Origin: Photobacterium lutimaris
GTDB taxonomy: Bacteria; Pseudomonadota; Gammaproteobacteria; Enterobacterales; Vibrionaceae
Length of the DNA: 64,000 nucleotides
Reading direction: 5' to 3'
NCBI RefSeq assembly: GCF_003025555.1
Contig: NZ_PYMH01000013.1
Coordinates: forward strand, 1 to 64,000
Shown one piece after another: positions 40,827-49,326 of this stretch (its first letter is position 1; the number at the start of each line of letters is the position of its first letter). Made by a program: the position numbers and the translations under genes. The notes beneath the pieces were generated by a model. That model was not told where the DNA came from. It searched no databases and was given only the letters and a program-made list of their open reading frames with translations.

Positions 40827-41045
40827 TGGACAAATCAAGCTACCTCAAAGACGAAATAGGCTGCTTCGGAGACACATTTTAGCTAGGTGTCTTTGGGTTG
40901 CGTGGACAATCCCTGCGTTTGGTGGACAAGAAAGCCCATTCCATGGGCTTTTTATCAATAGGTAAGGTAATTAAGAAATACAAAGCCATAGGACTTGGAG
41001 ACAAATCAATGAGCTCTATGGACAATCCGCAAGTTTCATGGACGG
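40827..41045. repeat. TGGACAA repeats upstream of the PilL-N operon
   Basis: TGGACAA occurs at 40827, 40903, 40923 and 41019, with related TTGGAGACAAATCAA near 40995 and TGGACGG at 41039. Two copies extend to TGGACAATCC. They are spread over a 340-bp gene-free region that also carries two hairpins; a regulator-binding region is possible. Confidence 0.45.
40930..40953. terminator. hairpin, possible terminator
   Basis: AAAGCCCATTCCATGGGCTTTTT: AAGCCCAT/ATGGGCTT stem with A and T runs on the two sides. Confidence 0.65.
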
Positions 41046-41054
41046 GTTGTTTTG

Positions 41055-41084
41055 AAAAAATACCGCTGATCAGCGGTATTTTCC
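41055..41084 (-). terminator. terminator of the PFL_4669-type gene
   Basis: Self-complementary AAAATACCGCTGATCAGCGGTATTTT with six A residues on one side, 19 bp after the stop at 41103; the T run is on the minus strand. Confidence 0.85.
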
Positions 41085-41102
41085 TTGATGAATCCCTTAT
41101 CG

Positions 41103-42047
41103 TTAGCTCACTTTTTCGAACTCGCGATTAGCAGATTCTGCAGCTTCAACCATCGCAGCGCGCTTGTTAATAAAGTCTACTAGTTTATCTTTGATGTCTT
41201 CTACACTGTCAAACTGGCGAGTAGCAATGCGTGGTGCCGAATCAGCACGAACTTCGCAAAGTAGGACTTCAGGTGATAGACCTACTTTTACGTTGCGATC
41301 AAATGCCGACTTACAGCGTGCAGTGTTGTGCGCGATATCGATACGAGTAATGCTTGTGTGAGCAAAATTGTCACACATGTGGATGATGCGACGGAATGCA
41401 CGAATTGACTGATGCTTATATGAAGAACCAATTTTTTTAGCCACAATTGCTGCATTCGTTGCAATGTCCAGTGATACTAAAAGTTTGTCAATGTCCTTTG
41501 CGGCCCATAGTAACTTGTGTGCGACTTCAGTGCGGTAATTTGGTTCATAGGTCGCTACAAAGTTGTTTTTATCCTGCACTACGCGAGCATTGTTATAGTT
41601 TAGGTGCTGCTGAATTTGAACCATTACTTGCTGATTCTGGTGCTCTACCATCTCGCGTAATTCATCGATTTTACTTTCAATGTCTAACAGTAGTTGATCA
41701 GCAAAAGGATCATCTTGAGCTGCAGCTTGAAGGAGGCGAGGAAGCTTACTATCGAACGTGTTGATACCTGCTAGGAATGGCTTTTTGCCTGTACCATTTG
41801 TTTTACCCTGATGGCCTGTTAACAACTTAGCTGCATCCATTCGGTAGAAGCCAATTTCAAGAGTTTGCTTCTTCATAGTTGACGGGTGATGGTAAGTCAC
41901 ATCACCGAAAACAGCGATTTGCTGGTCAGTTTGGCCTAGGAATTCTGATAAATCAGAGAACGTAACTGGCTTATTATCTGCTGGTTTAGACTCTGCCCCA
42001 GTGGTCGCGTCTGAGTCTTGTAGCGCTGTAAATTGATTGTTTTCCAT
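41103..42047 (-). CDS. PFL_4669/TIGR03761-type element protein
   Basis: 314 aa soluble protein. Matches to the family pattern: DDPFADQLLLDIESKIDELR, then YEPNYRTEVAHKLLWAAKDI, and RAFRRIIHMCDNFAHTSITR followed by NTARC. This protein is widespread in PFGI-1-type elements upstream of the transfer genes; its activity is unknown. It sits between a three-gene unit and its own terminator and has a 210-bp upstream region suggesting its own promoter. Confidence 0.8.
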   Translation of the reverse strand: MENNQFTALQDSDATTGAESKPADNKPVTFSDLSEFLGQTDQQIAVFGDVTYHHPSTMKKQTLEIGFYRMDAAKLLTGHQGKTNGTGKKPFLAGINTFDSKLPRLLQAAAQDDPFADQLLLDIESKIDELREMVEHQNQQVMVQIQQHLNYNNARVVQDKNNFVATYEPNYRTEVAHKLLWAAKDIDKLLVSLDIATNAAIVAKKIGSSYKHQSIRAFRRIIHMCDNFAHTSITRIDIAHNTARCKSAFDRNVKVGLSPEVLLCEVRADSAPRIATRQFDSVEDIKDKLVDFINKRAAMVEAAESANREFEKVS

Positions 42048-42259
42048 TTCTGTCCCTTACGACTATTTCATAAAACCTATGCTGTTTCAGCTGGTATATG
42101 AGTTACTATTCAGTACCTATTGAGTGCTGCATAAGAGGATTTTCTTCCCTCGTTAGCCAACTGTGTGAATCATTCACTCAACTCTTTGGTCTGGATTTTA
42201 TGCGCTTTGAATACGATAAATTTTGTCAGAACTGACGTTTTCAAGACCGCAAATTCTTA

Positions 42260-42934
42260 TTATTTGCCAATTTCAGGCACGGCAAACTTGATCTGATTTA
42301 TGTCAACTAAAGCCGTTTCAGCTACGTGTAGAAGTAACGAACTCCCGCTCATTTCAAGCTCTACTGCTTCTCGATATGCCGATTTCATTTGTAGTATTTC
42401 TGCATAACTTGGTTTATAAGCCTTACGCTGTGCAGCGTTTGAACCAAGTCGTTTCATTAGCTTTTCACGGTAGTCAGGGTACTTCTCAATACGCTTTCTA
42501 CAGTGTTGGCGATAATAACCATCGAAGTAATCGAGGTACTCATGTCGAAGCCGGCTGATAGTTTTTATTGAGTTAGCTACCTTCGGTTCGTGTTGCAATA
42601 TCATTTCGCTACTGGCTTTAAGAGCCAGAGCTTTTAAGACATTTTCAAATCTAATGAAACGAAACCTGAACTCATCAAAGAATGATTCGAATAGGTTTGG
42701 GTCAGCAAAAATGCTCTTTCTTTCTAAGTTATTTTTGTGGATTGCAATCAGAGATTCATGTATTGCTTCTGAAGCATATGGCTTGCTCATCTTATCGAGA
42801 TCGGAGAATTTAACTCCATATTCTTCAAGGGCTATTGCTGGATCTGTTCCACAAAGAATTTGGCTAATAAGTCGAAAGTCAGCTCGAATAAGCTGCTCAA
42901 TTGTATTCTTATCCTTAATGCTAGATTTAGCCAT
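42260..42934 (-). CDS. hypothetical protein, 224 aa
   Basis: No family recognised with confidence. Largely helical and basic in the middle (YRQHCRKRIEKYPDYREKLMKR), so nucleic-acid binding is possible. The first ~40 residues (IRADFRLISQILCGTDPAIA) look like a small helical regulator domain, such as those next to PFL_4669 genes, but that is a loose impression. The start at 42934 has GAGGTG just upstream; the longer frame to 43090 overlaps the previous gene. Confidence 0.65.
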   Translation of the reverse strand: MAKSSIKDKNTIEQLIRADFRLISQILCGTDPAIALEEYGVKFSDLDKMSKPYASEAIHESLIAIHKNNLERKSIFADPNLFESFFDEFRFRFIRFENVLKALALKASSEMILQHEPKVANSIKTISRLRHEYLDYFDGYYRQHCRKRIEKYPDYREKLMKRLGSNAAQRKAYKPSYAEILQMKSAYREAVELEMSGSSLLLHVAETALVDINQIKFAVPEIGK

Positions 42935-42944
42935 TGAACACCTC

Positions 42945-43253
42945 TTAAGCAGAAAATTCTGGTGATGAACTTGTCTGTTCAATGAGGTGATATATGAACT
43001 GTTGCTTAACAGACTCATCATGAATAATGCCGAGACCATGTTTCTCTGCAAACTTTCTGATGGTTTTCTTAATATCAACTTTTGCGCCAAATGCTTTGTT
43101 AATTGCTACTGTTTCATATTGATTGAATCCAAAAGAAGCGTGGCTAATCAAGTAACTTGTTGAACGAAATTGAAGCTGTGAAATTCGAGCTTCAGTAATC
43201 TGGTGCTCTATCATCTCGCAGTAGATGTCTACTCTCTTTGGGTCGGTGTTCAT
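42945..43253 (-). CDS. hypothetical protein, 102 aa
   Basis: Helical, soluble, starting MNTDPKRVDIYCEMIEHQIT. A weak resemblance to FlhD (length ~100, helical dimer-type N-terminus) was considered, since FlhDC-like pairs regulate SXT-type elements, but the match is not convincing. The start overlaps the stop of the upstream gene (ATGA), and the next gene begins ten bases after its stop, so the three genes from 43939 to 42260 form one unit. Confidence 0.65.
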   Translation of the reverse strand: MNTDPKRVDIYCEMIEHQITEARISQLQFRSTSYLISHASFGFNQYETVAINKAFGAKVDIKKTIRKFAEKHGLGIIHDESVKQQFIYHLIEQTSSSPEFSA

Positions 43254-43939
43254 ATAATAATTCCTGCTAGCGCCTCTGACAGAAGTAGGTCTAAATGGTA
43301 TGGTTTATCCAAATCCAACATTTCTAGACCTGGGCATGTTGTCTTCCTTGACAGTGCCTTTTGAGCACACGCATTGATTAATATTTTCATTAGATGGAGA
43401 AGGAAGGTATTTGGGCCGCCATCGCTACTTTGCAGGATGTCAGCAGTGTTTTTACCTTGGTACGGCATCTTTACCCAGACCCTATCTTCTTCTGAAACAG
43501 TCATGAAGAATTTCACATCAGAATTGATTTTCAATGGCTTCATGATTTTAGTGAGCCGGATAATCTCTTGCGTCAATTCATTCCAGTTGGTTGCTTGCTT
43601 AATCTTAACTCGACCTGCTTTCAGCTCATCGTCCGTTAGCAGCGACAGGTACGAGTTAGTCATTTCTACCAACGTTGTAGTGTGCTTAACAGTATTGAAT
43701 TCTGGGCGCAGTGACTCGGGTAGTGACTCCATTTTGGTTAGGAATCTTTCTAGCTGGCCGACCTTACCTTCGTTGATGGATGTGGTATTTAATGCCTTCA
43801 ACTGCTCCGTGAATTTTCTTAATCGATGCACCTGGCTCCGCGACAAGCCATCGAGATTAATGTCATGGTCATTGACTAGCTGATTGAGCACCTTGAGGGT
43901 GTCACTGTCGGTAGATTTTGTAATTTCGACCGTAATCAT
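43250..43939 (-). CDS. hypothetical protein, 229 aa
   Basis: First gene of a three-gene unit. No family recognised; helical N-terminal half with SRSQVHRLRKFTEQLKAL and a compact C-terminal half. A TATAAT box lies 13 bp before the ATG, so the transcript probably has a very short leader. The inverted repeat at 44025-44076 lies ~90 bp upstream and could control it. Confidence 0.65.
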   Translation of the reverse strand: MITVEITKSTDSDTLKVLNQLVNDHDINLDGLSRSQVHRLRKFTEQLKALNTTSINEGKVGQLERFLTKMESLPESLRPEFNTVKHTTTLVEMTNSYLSLLTDDELKAGRVKIKQATNWNELTQEIIRLTKIMKPLKINSDVKFFMTVSEEDRVWVKMPYQGKNTADILQSSDGGPNTFLLHLMKILINACAQKALSRKTTCPGLEMLDLDKPYHLDLLLSEALAGIII

Positions 43940-44024
43940 TGGTTAGCTACATTATATGGGGGTGGAAAATGAGCAAAAAATACGGCTTTTTCTGGGGTTT
44001 ATTAAGGAATGAATTTTGCGACGT

Positions 44025-44076
44025 CACCGACTTCACATTTTCCGGGGGTGTTTTGCGTGGAAGTGTGAAGTCGGTG
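44025..44076. repeat. 13-bp perfect inverted repeat, oriT candidate or operator
   Basis: CACCGACTTCACA (44025-44037) and its perfect reverse complement (44064-44076) are separated by 26 bp containing CCGGGGG. There is no T run, so it is not a terminator. It lies in a 150-bp gap within 350 bp of the relaxase start, which fits an oriT arm or a regulator site. Confidence 0.65.
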
Positions 44077-44089
44077 ATAGAAAAGCTCT

Positions 44090-44362
44090 TTACAAGTTGC
44101 CGACCACCTCTTTTATCAACTCAGGTGGTATATTCTGGTTTCTAAGCGCTTCGATAGCTTTGGTTGCTGCCTCTCGTTGTTCAGCTTTCAATGATTCTGC
44201 TTTCTGTAGTTCATCGATTTTAGCTTGTGTTACTTCAAGGACAATCTCTTGGATTTTCTCAATATCTTTGATGGTTTCACCCTTGAATGCAGCACCAAGT
44301 TTGCGTTTATTTTTGAGCACAACTAGTACATCTTCGTAGTTGTTTGGCTTCGTTCCTGTCAT
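44090..44362 (-). CDS. 90-aa coiled-coil protein
   Basis: Begins MTGTKPNNYEDVLVVLKNKR and has a charged helix (IQEIVLEVTQAKIDELQKAE) ending LRNQNIPPELIKEVVGNL. A resemblance to the oligomerisation part of H-NS-like proteins was considered but is weak. The start is set by GGGAGTAGGA immediately upstream. It diverges from the relaxase gene, with only 21 bp between the starts, so both promoters must overlap. Confidence 0.6.
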   Translation of the reverse strand: MTGTKPNNYEDVLVVLKNKRKLGAAFKGETIKDIEKIQEIVLEVTQAKIDELQKAESLKAEQREAATKAIEALRNQNIPPELIKEVVGNL

Positions 44363-44383
44363 TCCTACTCCCGGTATAAATTC

Positions 44384-46747
44384 ATGAAAATACTTCAATT
44401 TGGTCGGCGTAATAAAAACACTAAACAGAACAAAAATGCAAGCTCAAAGACTCAGGTTGAGACAGCTAAGCCTACAAGTGACATTGTAGTTGATGATGGC
44501 AAGCAACGTTTTTTGGATGGTCAAAATGTTGTAAAAACTGGTCGATGTCCAGAGTTAATTGACAAAATTAAGGAAGGTTTAGATTGCGGGCCGCAATACT
44601 TTACTGACTACTACCTACCGGTAATTCATACCGTTGCGGCCTATTGCCAAGCATTACCTGCTTCCAAAAATTATCACCACACTTACCCATACGGGCTTAT
44701 CGAACATACGCTAGAAGTAGCTATGTATTCGCTACGTGCTACTCGTGCTTACATTTATAACCCGACAGGTAATGAAGAGGATATTGATGACCTTTTCCAT
44801 GCATATCAGTATTGCGTGTTCTTAGCTGCAATGCACCATGACATAGGTAAAGTAATCACTGATTATCGCATTGAGGTACGCAGTGAAGGCATGAAGCACT
44901 TTGTAGTTTGGAACCCATTGAAAAGCCTTGCTCCTAAGCAAGAAGGTAGAATCGAATACCGATTTTCCAGACGTATCACAGAGGACGGCAAGAACTTATA
45001 TAATCCTAATTCACACAACATAGCCTCACTAGCTTTGTTTAATCGTACCGTCCCCAGTGCTGGAATTGACTGGCTAGCAAATCTTAACTCCTTTATGGAA
45101 ATTCATTTGTATCACGCAATTGCCGGTGATTATACCAATGCAGTTGAGGTAGGCGCTGCGGTACGTGATGGTGATATGAATAGTACCAAGCTTGGGAAAA
45201 ATGCAGTTTCACAGTTGTCTGGTGGCGACGATGGCAGCATTGAATCCGTCATACGTAACTCAGTGTCTATGATTCTGAGTGAGCCGGATACTTACGGGCT
45301 AATTGTGAATAAACCGCACGGTACATACTGTAACGCTATTCGCACTTACGGTAAGATCTTTGTGGCCGAACACACTATGCAGCAATTGATTAGACCTTTC
45401 GTGCAAGAGGCCAAGCTCTCTATACCATCAAATAAAGCAGCGTGGACTAAGTTGATTGTCGACAGTTGTGGCTTGACTACCCCTTCTGAAGACACAATGT
45501 GGTGGGTATTATTTACCGAGCAAGGTGTGGGTAGACCAGATGGACCGAAGGATATTGCCTATTTAGCTTTCCCTGATACATTCTGTGAAACCGGTAAGTT
45601 TCTTGATTCTGGCTTGTATCCGCACTACTCGGAGAAAACAGGCATGGATCCGGAACAGCCTGCAGTGGTTGATGGTGGCGGTGACGATCAATCGACTACC
45701 GATATTCAGTTACCAACTAATGACACTTCACAGCCAATTGATAATCAAACAGTTAAGCAGCCAATGGTTACTAGTCAGCAGTTATCTAGCGCGCCTAAGC
45801 AACCACCAGCGATGAACACGGCATCACAGCCGGCACGAAATACAGCCTCTTATCCCGCACCTGAAAACCAAGTTCCGCAGCAACCATTAGCACAACCAGC
45901 TACTAATCAGTCTGCAGCTAGTCCCGCGCTGTCACCTGCACCGCAACAGTCAGTTACGAATAGCAATGATGTGCCAGGGAATCAGGCAAAACCTCGAAAA
46001 CGAAGAAACAGTAAGGTTGCGGGTAAGCTACCCCAAGCGACTGACGTAGCTCGACAGCAACCAGTGGAGCAAGTTGTACAGCAGGCAGTTGAGCAGTCTA
46101 GCCCCTCACAACCACAGCCGGTAGTTCAAGATAATCAACAAACAACATCACCTGATAGTATGGACTTGCCCCAAGATCTATTAGAGATGCAGGTAAAAAA
46201 CAGTGATTTTGTGCCGAATGAGCACTTGTCGGTTAGTTACCAGAGATTAGCGCCTAAACTACCACGGGGCTTAATTGTGCTAAAGAAGAGTGTCAAGGTA
46301 GATAATAAGCTGATCAAAGAGTTCTTGCCGCGAGTTCAGCAATTCATTGAGTCAGGACAGCTACCGTTTAATCAAAAGAATGCGCCAATTCATGTGCTTG
46401 AGGAAGGATTGTTCTTTGCTCTGCCCTCCGCATTTCTTGATGATGGCCCTTTTGGTACCAAGGCTCAAAATTATAAGCAAATGCTTCAAGATTCTGCACT
46501 TACTATTAAGTCTTCCCATAAATTTCATGCAAGATTGGAAGGTGCCTCATTAGTGACGATAAGGCTTGGCCAAGAGGAACCAAAGAACTTAAATGGTGTT
46601 TTGCTTGCTATATCTGGTTTTACCTTTAAGGGTAATCCTCTGCCTGTAAATGGCTCAGCTAAGTTGTTGCAGGATGACAATAAGATGCCTGACTTCAAGA
46701 GTGCTCGAGGTCGAAAGGAAGTGTCTGGAGTTAGATTGAGTTTTTAA
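44384..46747 (+). CDS. traI: MobH-type relaxase TraI
   Basis: 787 aa relaxase that nicks oriT and leads the strand into the recipient. Unlike most relaxases it has HD-hydrolase-type motifs: SKNYHHTYPYGLIEHTLEV (~95-112) with metal-binding His residues, and LAAMHHDIGKV (~148-158), as in TraI_2/MobH proteins of SXT, R27 and PFGI-1-type elements. Residues ~415-600 are a long Gln/Pro/Thr-rich linker, followed by a TraI_2_C-like C-terminal domain (~600-787) with LEEGLFFALPSAFLDDG. The start overlaps no gene but is only 21 bp from a divergent one. Confidence 0.92.
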   Translation: MKILQFGRRNKNTKQNKNASSKTQVETAKPTSDIVVDDGKQRFLDGQNVVKTGRCPELIDKIKEGLDCGPQYFTDYYLPVIHTVAAYCQALPASKNYHHTYPYGLIEHTLEVAMYSLRATRAYIYNPTGNEEDIDDLFHAYQYCVFLAAMHHDIGKVITDYRIEVRSEGMKHFVVWNPLKSLAPKQEGRIEYRFSRRITEDGKNLYNPNSHNIASLALFNRTVPSAGIDWLANLNSFMEIHLYHAIAGDYTNAVEVGAAVRDGDMNSTKLGKNAVSQLSGGDDGSIESVIRNSVSMILSEPDTYGLIVNKPHGTYCNAIRTYGKIFVAEHTMQQLIRPFVQEAKLSIPSNKAAWTKLIVDSCGLTTPSEDTMWWVLFTEQGVGRPDGPKDIAYLAFPDTFCETGKFLDSGLYPHYSEKTGMDPEQPAVVDGGGDDQSTTDIQLPTNDTSQPIDNQTVKQPMVTSQQLSSAPKQPPAMNTASQPARNTASYPAPENQVPQQPLAQPATNQSAASPALSPAPQQSVTNSNDVPGNQAKPRKRRNSKVAGKLPQATDVARQQPVEQVVQQAVEQSSPSQPQPVVQDNQQTTSPDSMDLPQDLLEMQVKNSDFVPNEHLSVSYQRLAPKLPRGLIVLKKSVKVDNKLIKEFLPRVQQFIESGQLPFNQKNAPIHVLEEGLFFALPSAFLDDGPFGTKAQNYKQMLQDSALTIKSSHKFHARLEGASLVTIRLGQEEPKNLNGVLLAISGFTFKGNPLPVNGSAKLLQDDNKMPDFKSARGRKEVSGVRLSF

Positions 46748-46755
46748 TGCAGTAT

Positions 46756-46798
46756 GCTCCTAGCTAGTTAGCTAGTTAGCTAGTTAGCTAGGAGTTTT
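46756..46798. terminator. repeat-built hairpin between convergent genes
   Basis: CTCCTAGCTAG, then GTTAGCTA repeated three to four times, then CTAGCTAGGAG and TTTTTTG. The arms pair over about 11 bp. It lies between traI and the convergent gene at 46784, whose stop is inside it. Confidence 0.75.
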
Positions 46799-47308
46799 TT
46801 GTTGATTAGGGTCCAAGTCTTGGTTGGTACGCAGCGCCTCGACCATATACCGGTACATTACTTCGTTACCAGCATCCTTGAACTTCTGCACCCAGCGACG
46901 CCAATAGTTGGGCTGATTAGGCAATGTGCCGTCATCATGAACAGTAAGCATGCCTCTAACTGATGCTAAGTTGCTACCGACTTCTAGTTCTGATGACTTT
47001 TTTAATGCCCGTGACATTTTGATTTTGCAAGCCTGTAGCTTGAACCATTTATTGCGGTTAGGCCTGATCTCAATGATTGCTTGAGCAGAAGAGAAGTTAT
47101 GTTTAACGGTATTGAAGTTATGTCCAAGGCCAAGTTCAAACACAATCACTGTCTTACCAGTAATAGCTAATAATGAATAAACTTCTTTGTTGGCTGAAGT
47201 AATCACGCTTTCTACTACCTCATTTAGCCTCTGGTCAGCGACCTCAGGTGCGAAGCTACGTAGTTGTTCTGTGAGCTTTGATTCTTGTTCGGTGTAAGTG
47301 ATTTCCAT
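46784..47308 (-). CDS. hypothetical protein, 174 aa
   Basis: No family recognised. A two-part soluble protein: a helical first half and a second half with YWRRWVQKFKDAGNEVMYRY. It converges with traI over a shared terminator. A TTGACA promoter with 15-bp spacer and the GGGGG prefix (47341-47367) lies upstream, linking it to the PRTRC promoter set. Confidence 0.65.
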   Translation of the reverse strand: MEITYTEQESKLTEQLRSFAPEVADQRLNEVVESVITSANKEVYSLLAITGKTVIVFELGLGHNFNTVKHNFSSAQAIIEIRPNRNKWFKLQACKIKMSRALKKSSELEVGSNLASVRGMLTVHDDGTLPNQPNYWRRWVQKFKDAGNEVMYRYMVEALRTNQDLDPNQQKTPS

Positions 47309-47340
47309 GGCTTGATACCCAGATGTCTTGATTTGTATCC

Positions 47341-47367
47341 ATATTAATCACTTCTGGAGGCTGTCAA
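47341..47367 (-). promoter_or_regulatory. GGGGGTTGACA promoter with 15-bp spacer
   Basis: Minus strand: TTGACA (47367-47362), 15 bp, TAATAT (47346-47341), preceded by AAGGGGG, ~33 nt before the ATG of the 174-aa gene. Confidence 0.6.
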
Positions 47368-47556
47368 CCCCCTTCAGTTGCAGAAGGTTTGGCAGCCATG
47401 TTCAATATTTATAGCGAGAGGTCAGCAACGTTTTATTTGTGCCATGAATGGTTGGTAACTATGGATAGCTAGCTGTTTTTTGTCGTAATTTGACGGGTTG
47501 ATGAAGGTCACACTAATGATATTATTAATACAAATGGTACGGATTTATAATACGAT

Positions 47557-48189
47557 ATGAATATTAATTTAAAAGCAGCTCAGGATTTATTCTCACCACT
47601 TGGTAAAGCTATTACAGTCAAATGTATGTTTGGAGGTTATGGGGTATTTGCTGATGGTCATATCTTCGCGATACTTGTAAAAGATGATATCTATTTGCGG
47701 GCAAGTAATAGCAAGCTATCAGAGTACAAGGAAAAAGGGTTTAACTGTTACACTTATAGTAAACCAAACAGGCTACACAAATCACTTTCTAAGCTTGGTG
47801 GTAAGGGAATTGAAGCAAACCATGATGTAGCAACTCGGTACTACAAGGTGCCCTATACTGGCGCTGAATTATTGAAGGAGGCTGGCCTATTGTTAGAATC
47901 AGCAATCATTGAAAAAATGCCCACTCCAATATGCGAACAGCGTCTTAAAGATCTTGTTAACCTGAAACTCTCTAGCGAGCGAATGCTTAAACGTTCGGGA
48001 ATCGATAATTACTCGAAGCTAAAAGAAGTTGGAGCTGTAAGTGCTTTCTTTGCTGTGAAGGATAAAGTTAATACTGAACTCAATCATGACTTCGTACTTC
48101 GATTGCAAGGGGCAATTGACAATGTTCACTACTCTACTCTACCTGTCGAGGTAAAAACGACTTTGATGAATCGCGTGAATATTGACTAA
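47557..48189 (+). CDS. tfoX: TfoX/Sxy-family competence regulator
   Basis: 210 aa, full length for TfoX. The N-terminal TfoX_N domain carries KCMFGGYGVFADGHIFAILV and YLRAS; the C-terminal helix-hairpin-helix-like domain has KLKEVGAVSAFFAVKDKV. In Vibrio, TfoX drives natural transformation (with CRP) and, with TfoY, type VI secretion. A plasmid copy could switch these on in the host. There is no Shine-Dalgarno before the ATG; a TTGATG-N16-TATTAT promoter (47498-47525) fits a short leader, and a second TATAAT lies at 47546. It stands alone between convergent and divergent neighbours. Confidence 0.9.
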   Translation: MNINLKAAQDLFSPLGKAITVKCMFGGYGVFADGHIFAILVKDDIYLRASNSKLSEYKEKGFNCYTYSKPNRLHKSLSKLGGKGIEANHDVATRYYKVPYTGAELLKEAGLLLESAIIEKMPTPICEQRLKDLVNLKLSSERMLKRSGIDNYSKLKEVGAVSAFFAVKDKVNTELNHDFVLRLQGAIDNVHYSTLPVEVKTTLMNRVNID

Positions 48190-48224
48190 TGGGCGTTTTC
48201 CTCGGCAAGCCCATAGCTTTACGC

Positions 48225-48773
48225 CTATCGGAATGTGTCGGCCATCTGTAATACGAGTTGCTTGTCACTAGGTAAGATTGATACAGTTAGTGTTGAAAGT
48301 GCGTATTCGGGATTGGTTACTAAAATTTCTTCGGCAATACCATCCTTAACATGATCTAATAGCCCATACGAATTATGAGCCCCCAATATTTCTTGAGCAT
48401 ATATGCTGAAGTTATTGGGGAACTGCTCTGAAAACCAAACACCCCATGGGCCAGTATTTCTCAAACTAAACTGACTTCCCTCTAGACATATCAAATCGTG
48501 CTTTAATTCTAATTTCCACAGAAGAGGATTACCTAGATTTGTTCTGTATCGATATGCATATTCTACTGCTGTTATAATGTCTTGTGATACCCACTTTCGA
48601 GTACCAAACAAACGCTTGTTCTCGTAGTCTGTACCAGGTGACCTCTCACGCGAACCATGATAAATAATTGCACCTCTATTAAGCTTCCTTCTTTTAAACT
48701 GTCCAAGCTTTGTCAATAACTCAGGGTGACAAATTTTTTCTTGTATAGGTGCATCAAAATTCGAAGTATTCAT
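48225..48773 (-). CDS. possible ADP-ribosyltransferase-like protein
   Basis: 182 aa. The order of motifs suggests an ADP-ribosyltransferase fold of the H-Y-E type: RGAIIYHGSRERSPG (His of the nicotinamide-binding strand), KWVSQDIITAVEYAYRYR (aromatic/Ala-Tyr-Ala-Tyr helix typical of these folds), and KDGIAEEILVTNPEY (catalytic-type Glu in the last strand). Such proteins can be toxins, antiphage effectors or RNA-modifying enzymes. No antitoxin-like partner is adjacent. This is a pattern-based proposal, and the fold was not verified. Confidence 0.45.
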   Translation of the reverse strand: MNTSNFDAPIQEKICHPELLTKLGQFKRRKLNRGAIIYHGSRERSPGTDYENKRLFGTRKWVSQDIITAVEYAYRYRTNLGNPLLWKLELKHDLICLEGSQFSLRNTGPWGVWFSEQFPNNFSIYAQEILGAHNSYGLLDHVKDGIAEEILVTNPEYALSTLTVSILPSDKQLVLQMADTFR

Positions 48774-49294
48774 GTAACTTCCTATTGGTTATCGATCAAG
48801 TGATCATTAAAGTGGAAGAAGAATCGAGCAATTATAAGACGATGCTTACCTGTGTCCAGAAAGTAATTATTGCCTATTTTGATAAATGAAACATATTTTT
48901 CGGCGGCGTTTGTGTAATACGTCGGATTAACAGCCAGCTCTTCTAATCCTCGGCTTAATCGCTTCAGGTGCTTTCCCTGCTAGCAATCACCCCATATCAT
49001 TGACGGATACATTGGTTGAGAGTGGCCGATAACTTTGTTTATTGAAACGTCTGAGATGAAAGTTGTTGTTTCGCTGAGTAAAAATATCTTCTCAATGCTA
49101 GTGCGAGTAGAGTACACGACATATGCCATATGCAGCATATTTCGATGAGTTTTGTGATCAATCTCTCCTGCCCTAATATGTTGTTTATTGCTTTGCTGTT
49201 CACCAGGTGATAACTTGAAATTTCTTTATCCACCTAGTGGATATTAAATACAAGCAGGTCATTAGCTTGTTGCCAATTATGGTATCGATCACTC
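48774..49294. other. 520-bp gap, no convincing gene
   Basis: AT-rich region between the ART-like gene and the 68-aa gene. One 64-codon minus-strand frame (49039-49233) has a GTG start without a ribosome site and looks accidental. CAAGC/GCTTG (49252-49270) could pair as part of the following leader. I see no repeats or mobile-element ends. Confidence 0.5.
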
Positions 49295-49304
49295 ACCGAA
49301 AGGT
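49295..49304 (+). promoter_or_regulatory. CCGAAAGG mini-hairpin, plus-strand leader
   Basis: ACC-GAAA-GGT, 22 bp before the ATG of the 68-aa gene and followed by a GAGGGA ribosome site. It is the only copy outside the 1-3.4 kb block and on the other strand. Confidence 0.5.
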
Positions 49305-49326
49305 TTAAATATAGAGGGAAATAACG

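Noticed and set aside
40898..41131. 77-codon plus-strand ORF
   Set aside because: It runs through two terminator hairpins and the end of the PFL_4669-type gene; it is a chance frame.
42945..43253. FlhD-like (SetD) transfer activator
   Set aside because: Only length and helical character agree; no conserved FlhD residues could be matched, and the neighbour is not an FlhC with its four-Cys zinc site.
44090..44362. H-NS-type nucleoid protein
   Set aside because: It has a coiled-coil part but lacks the C-terminal DNA-binding core motif of H-NS.
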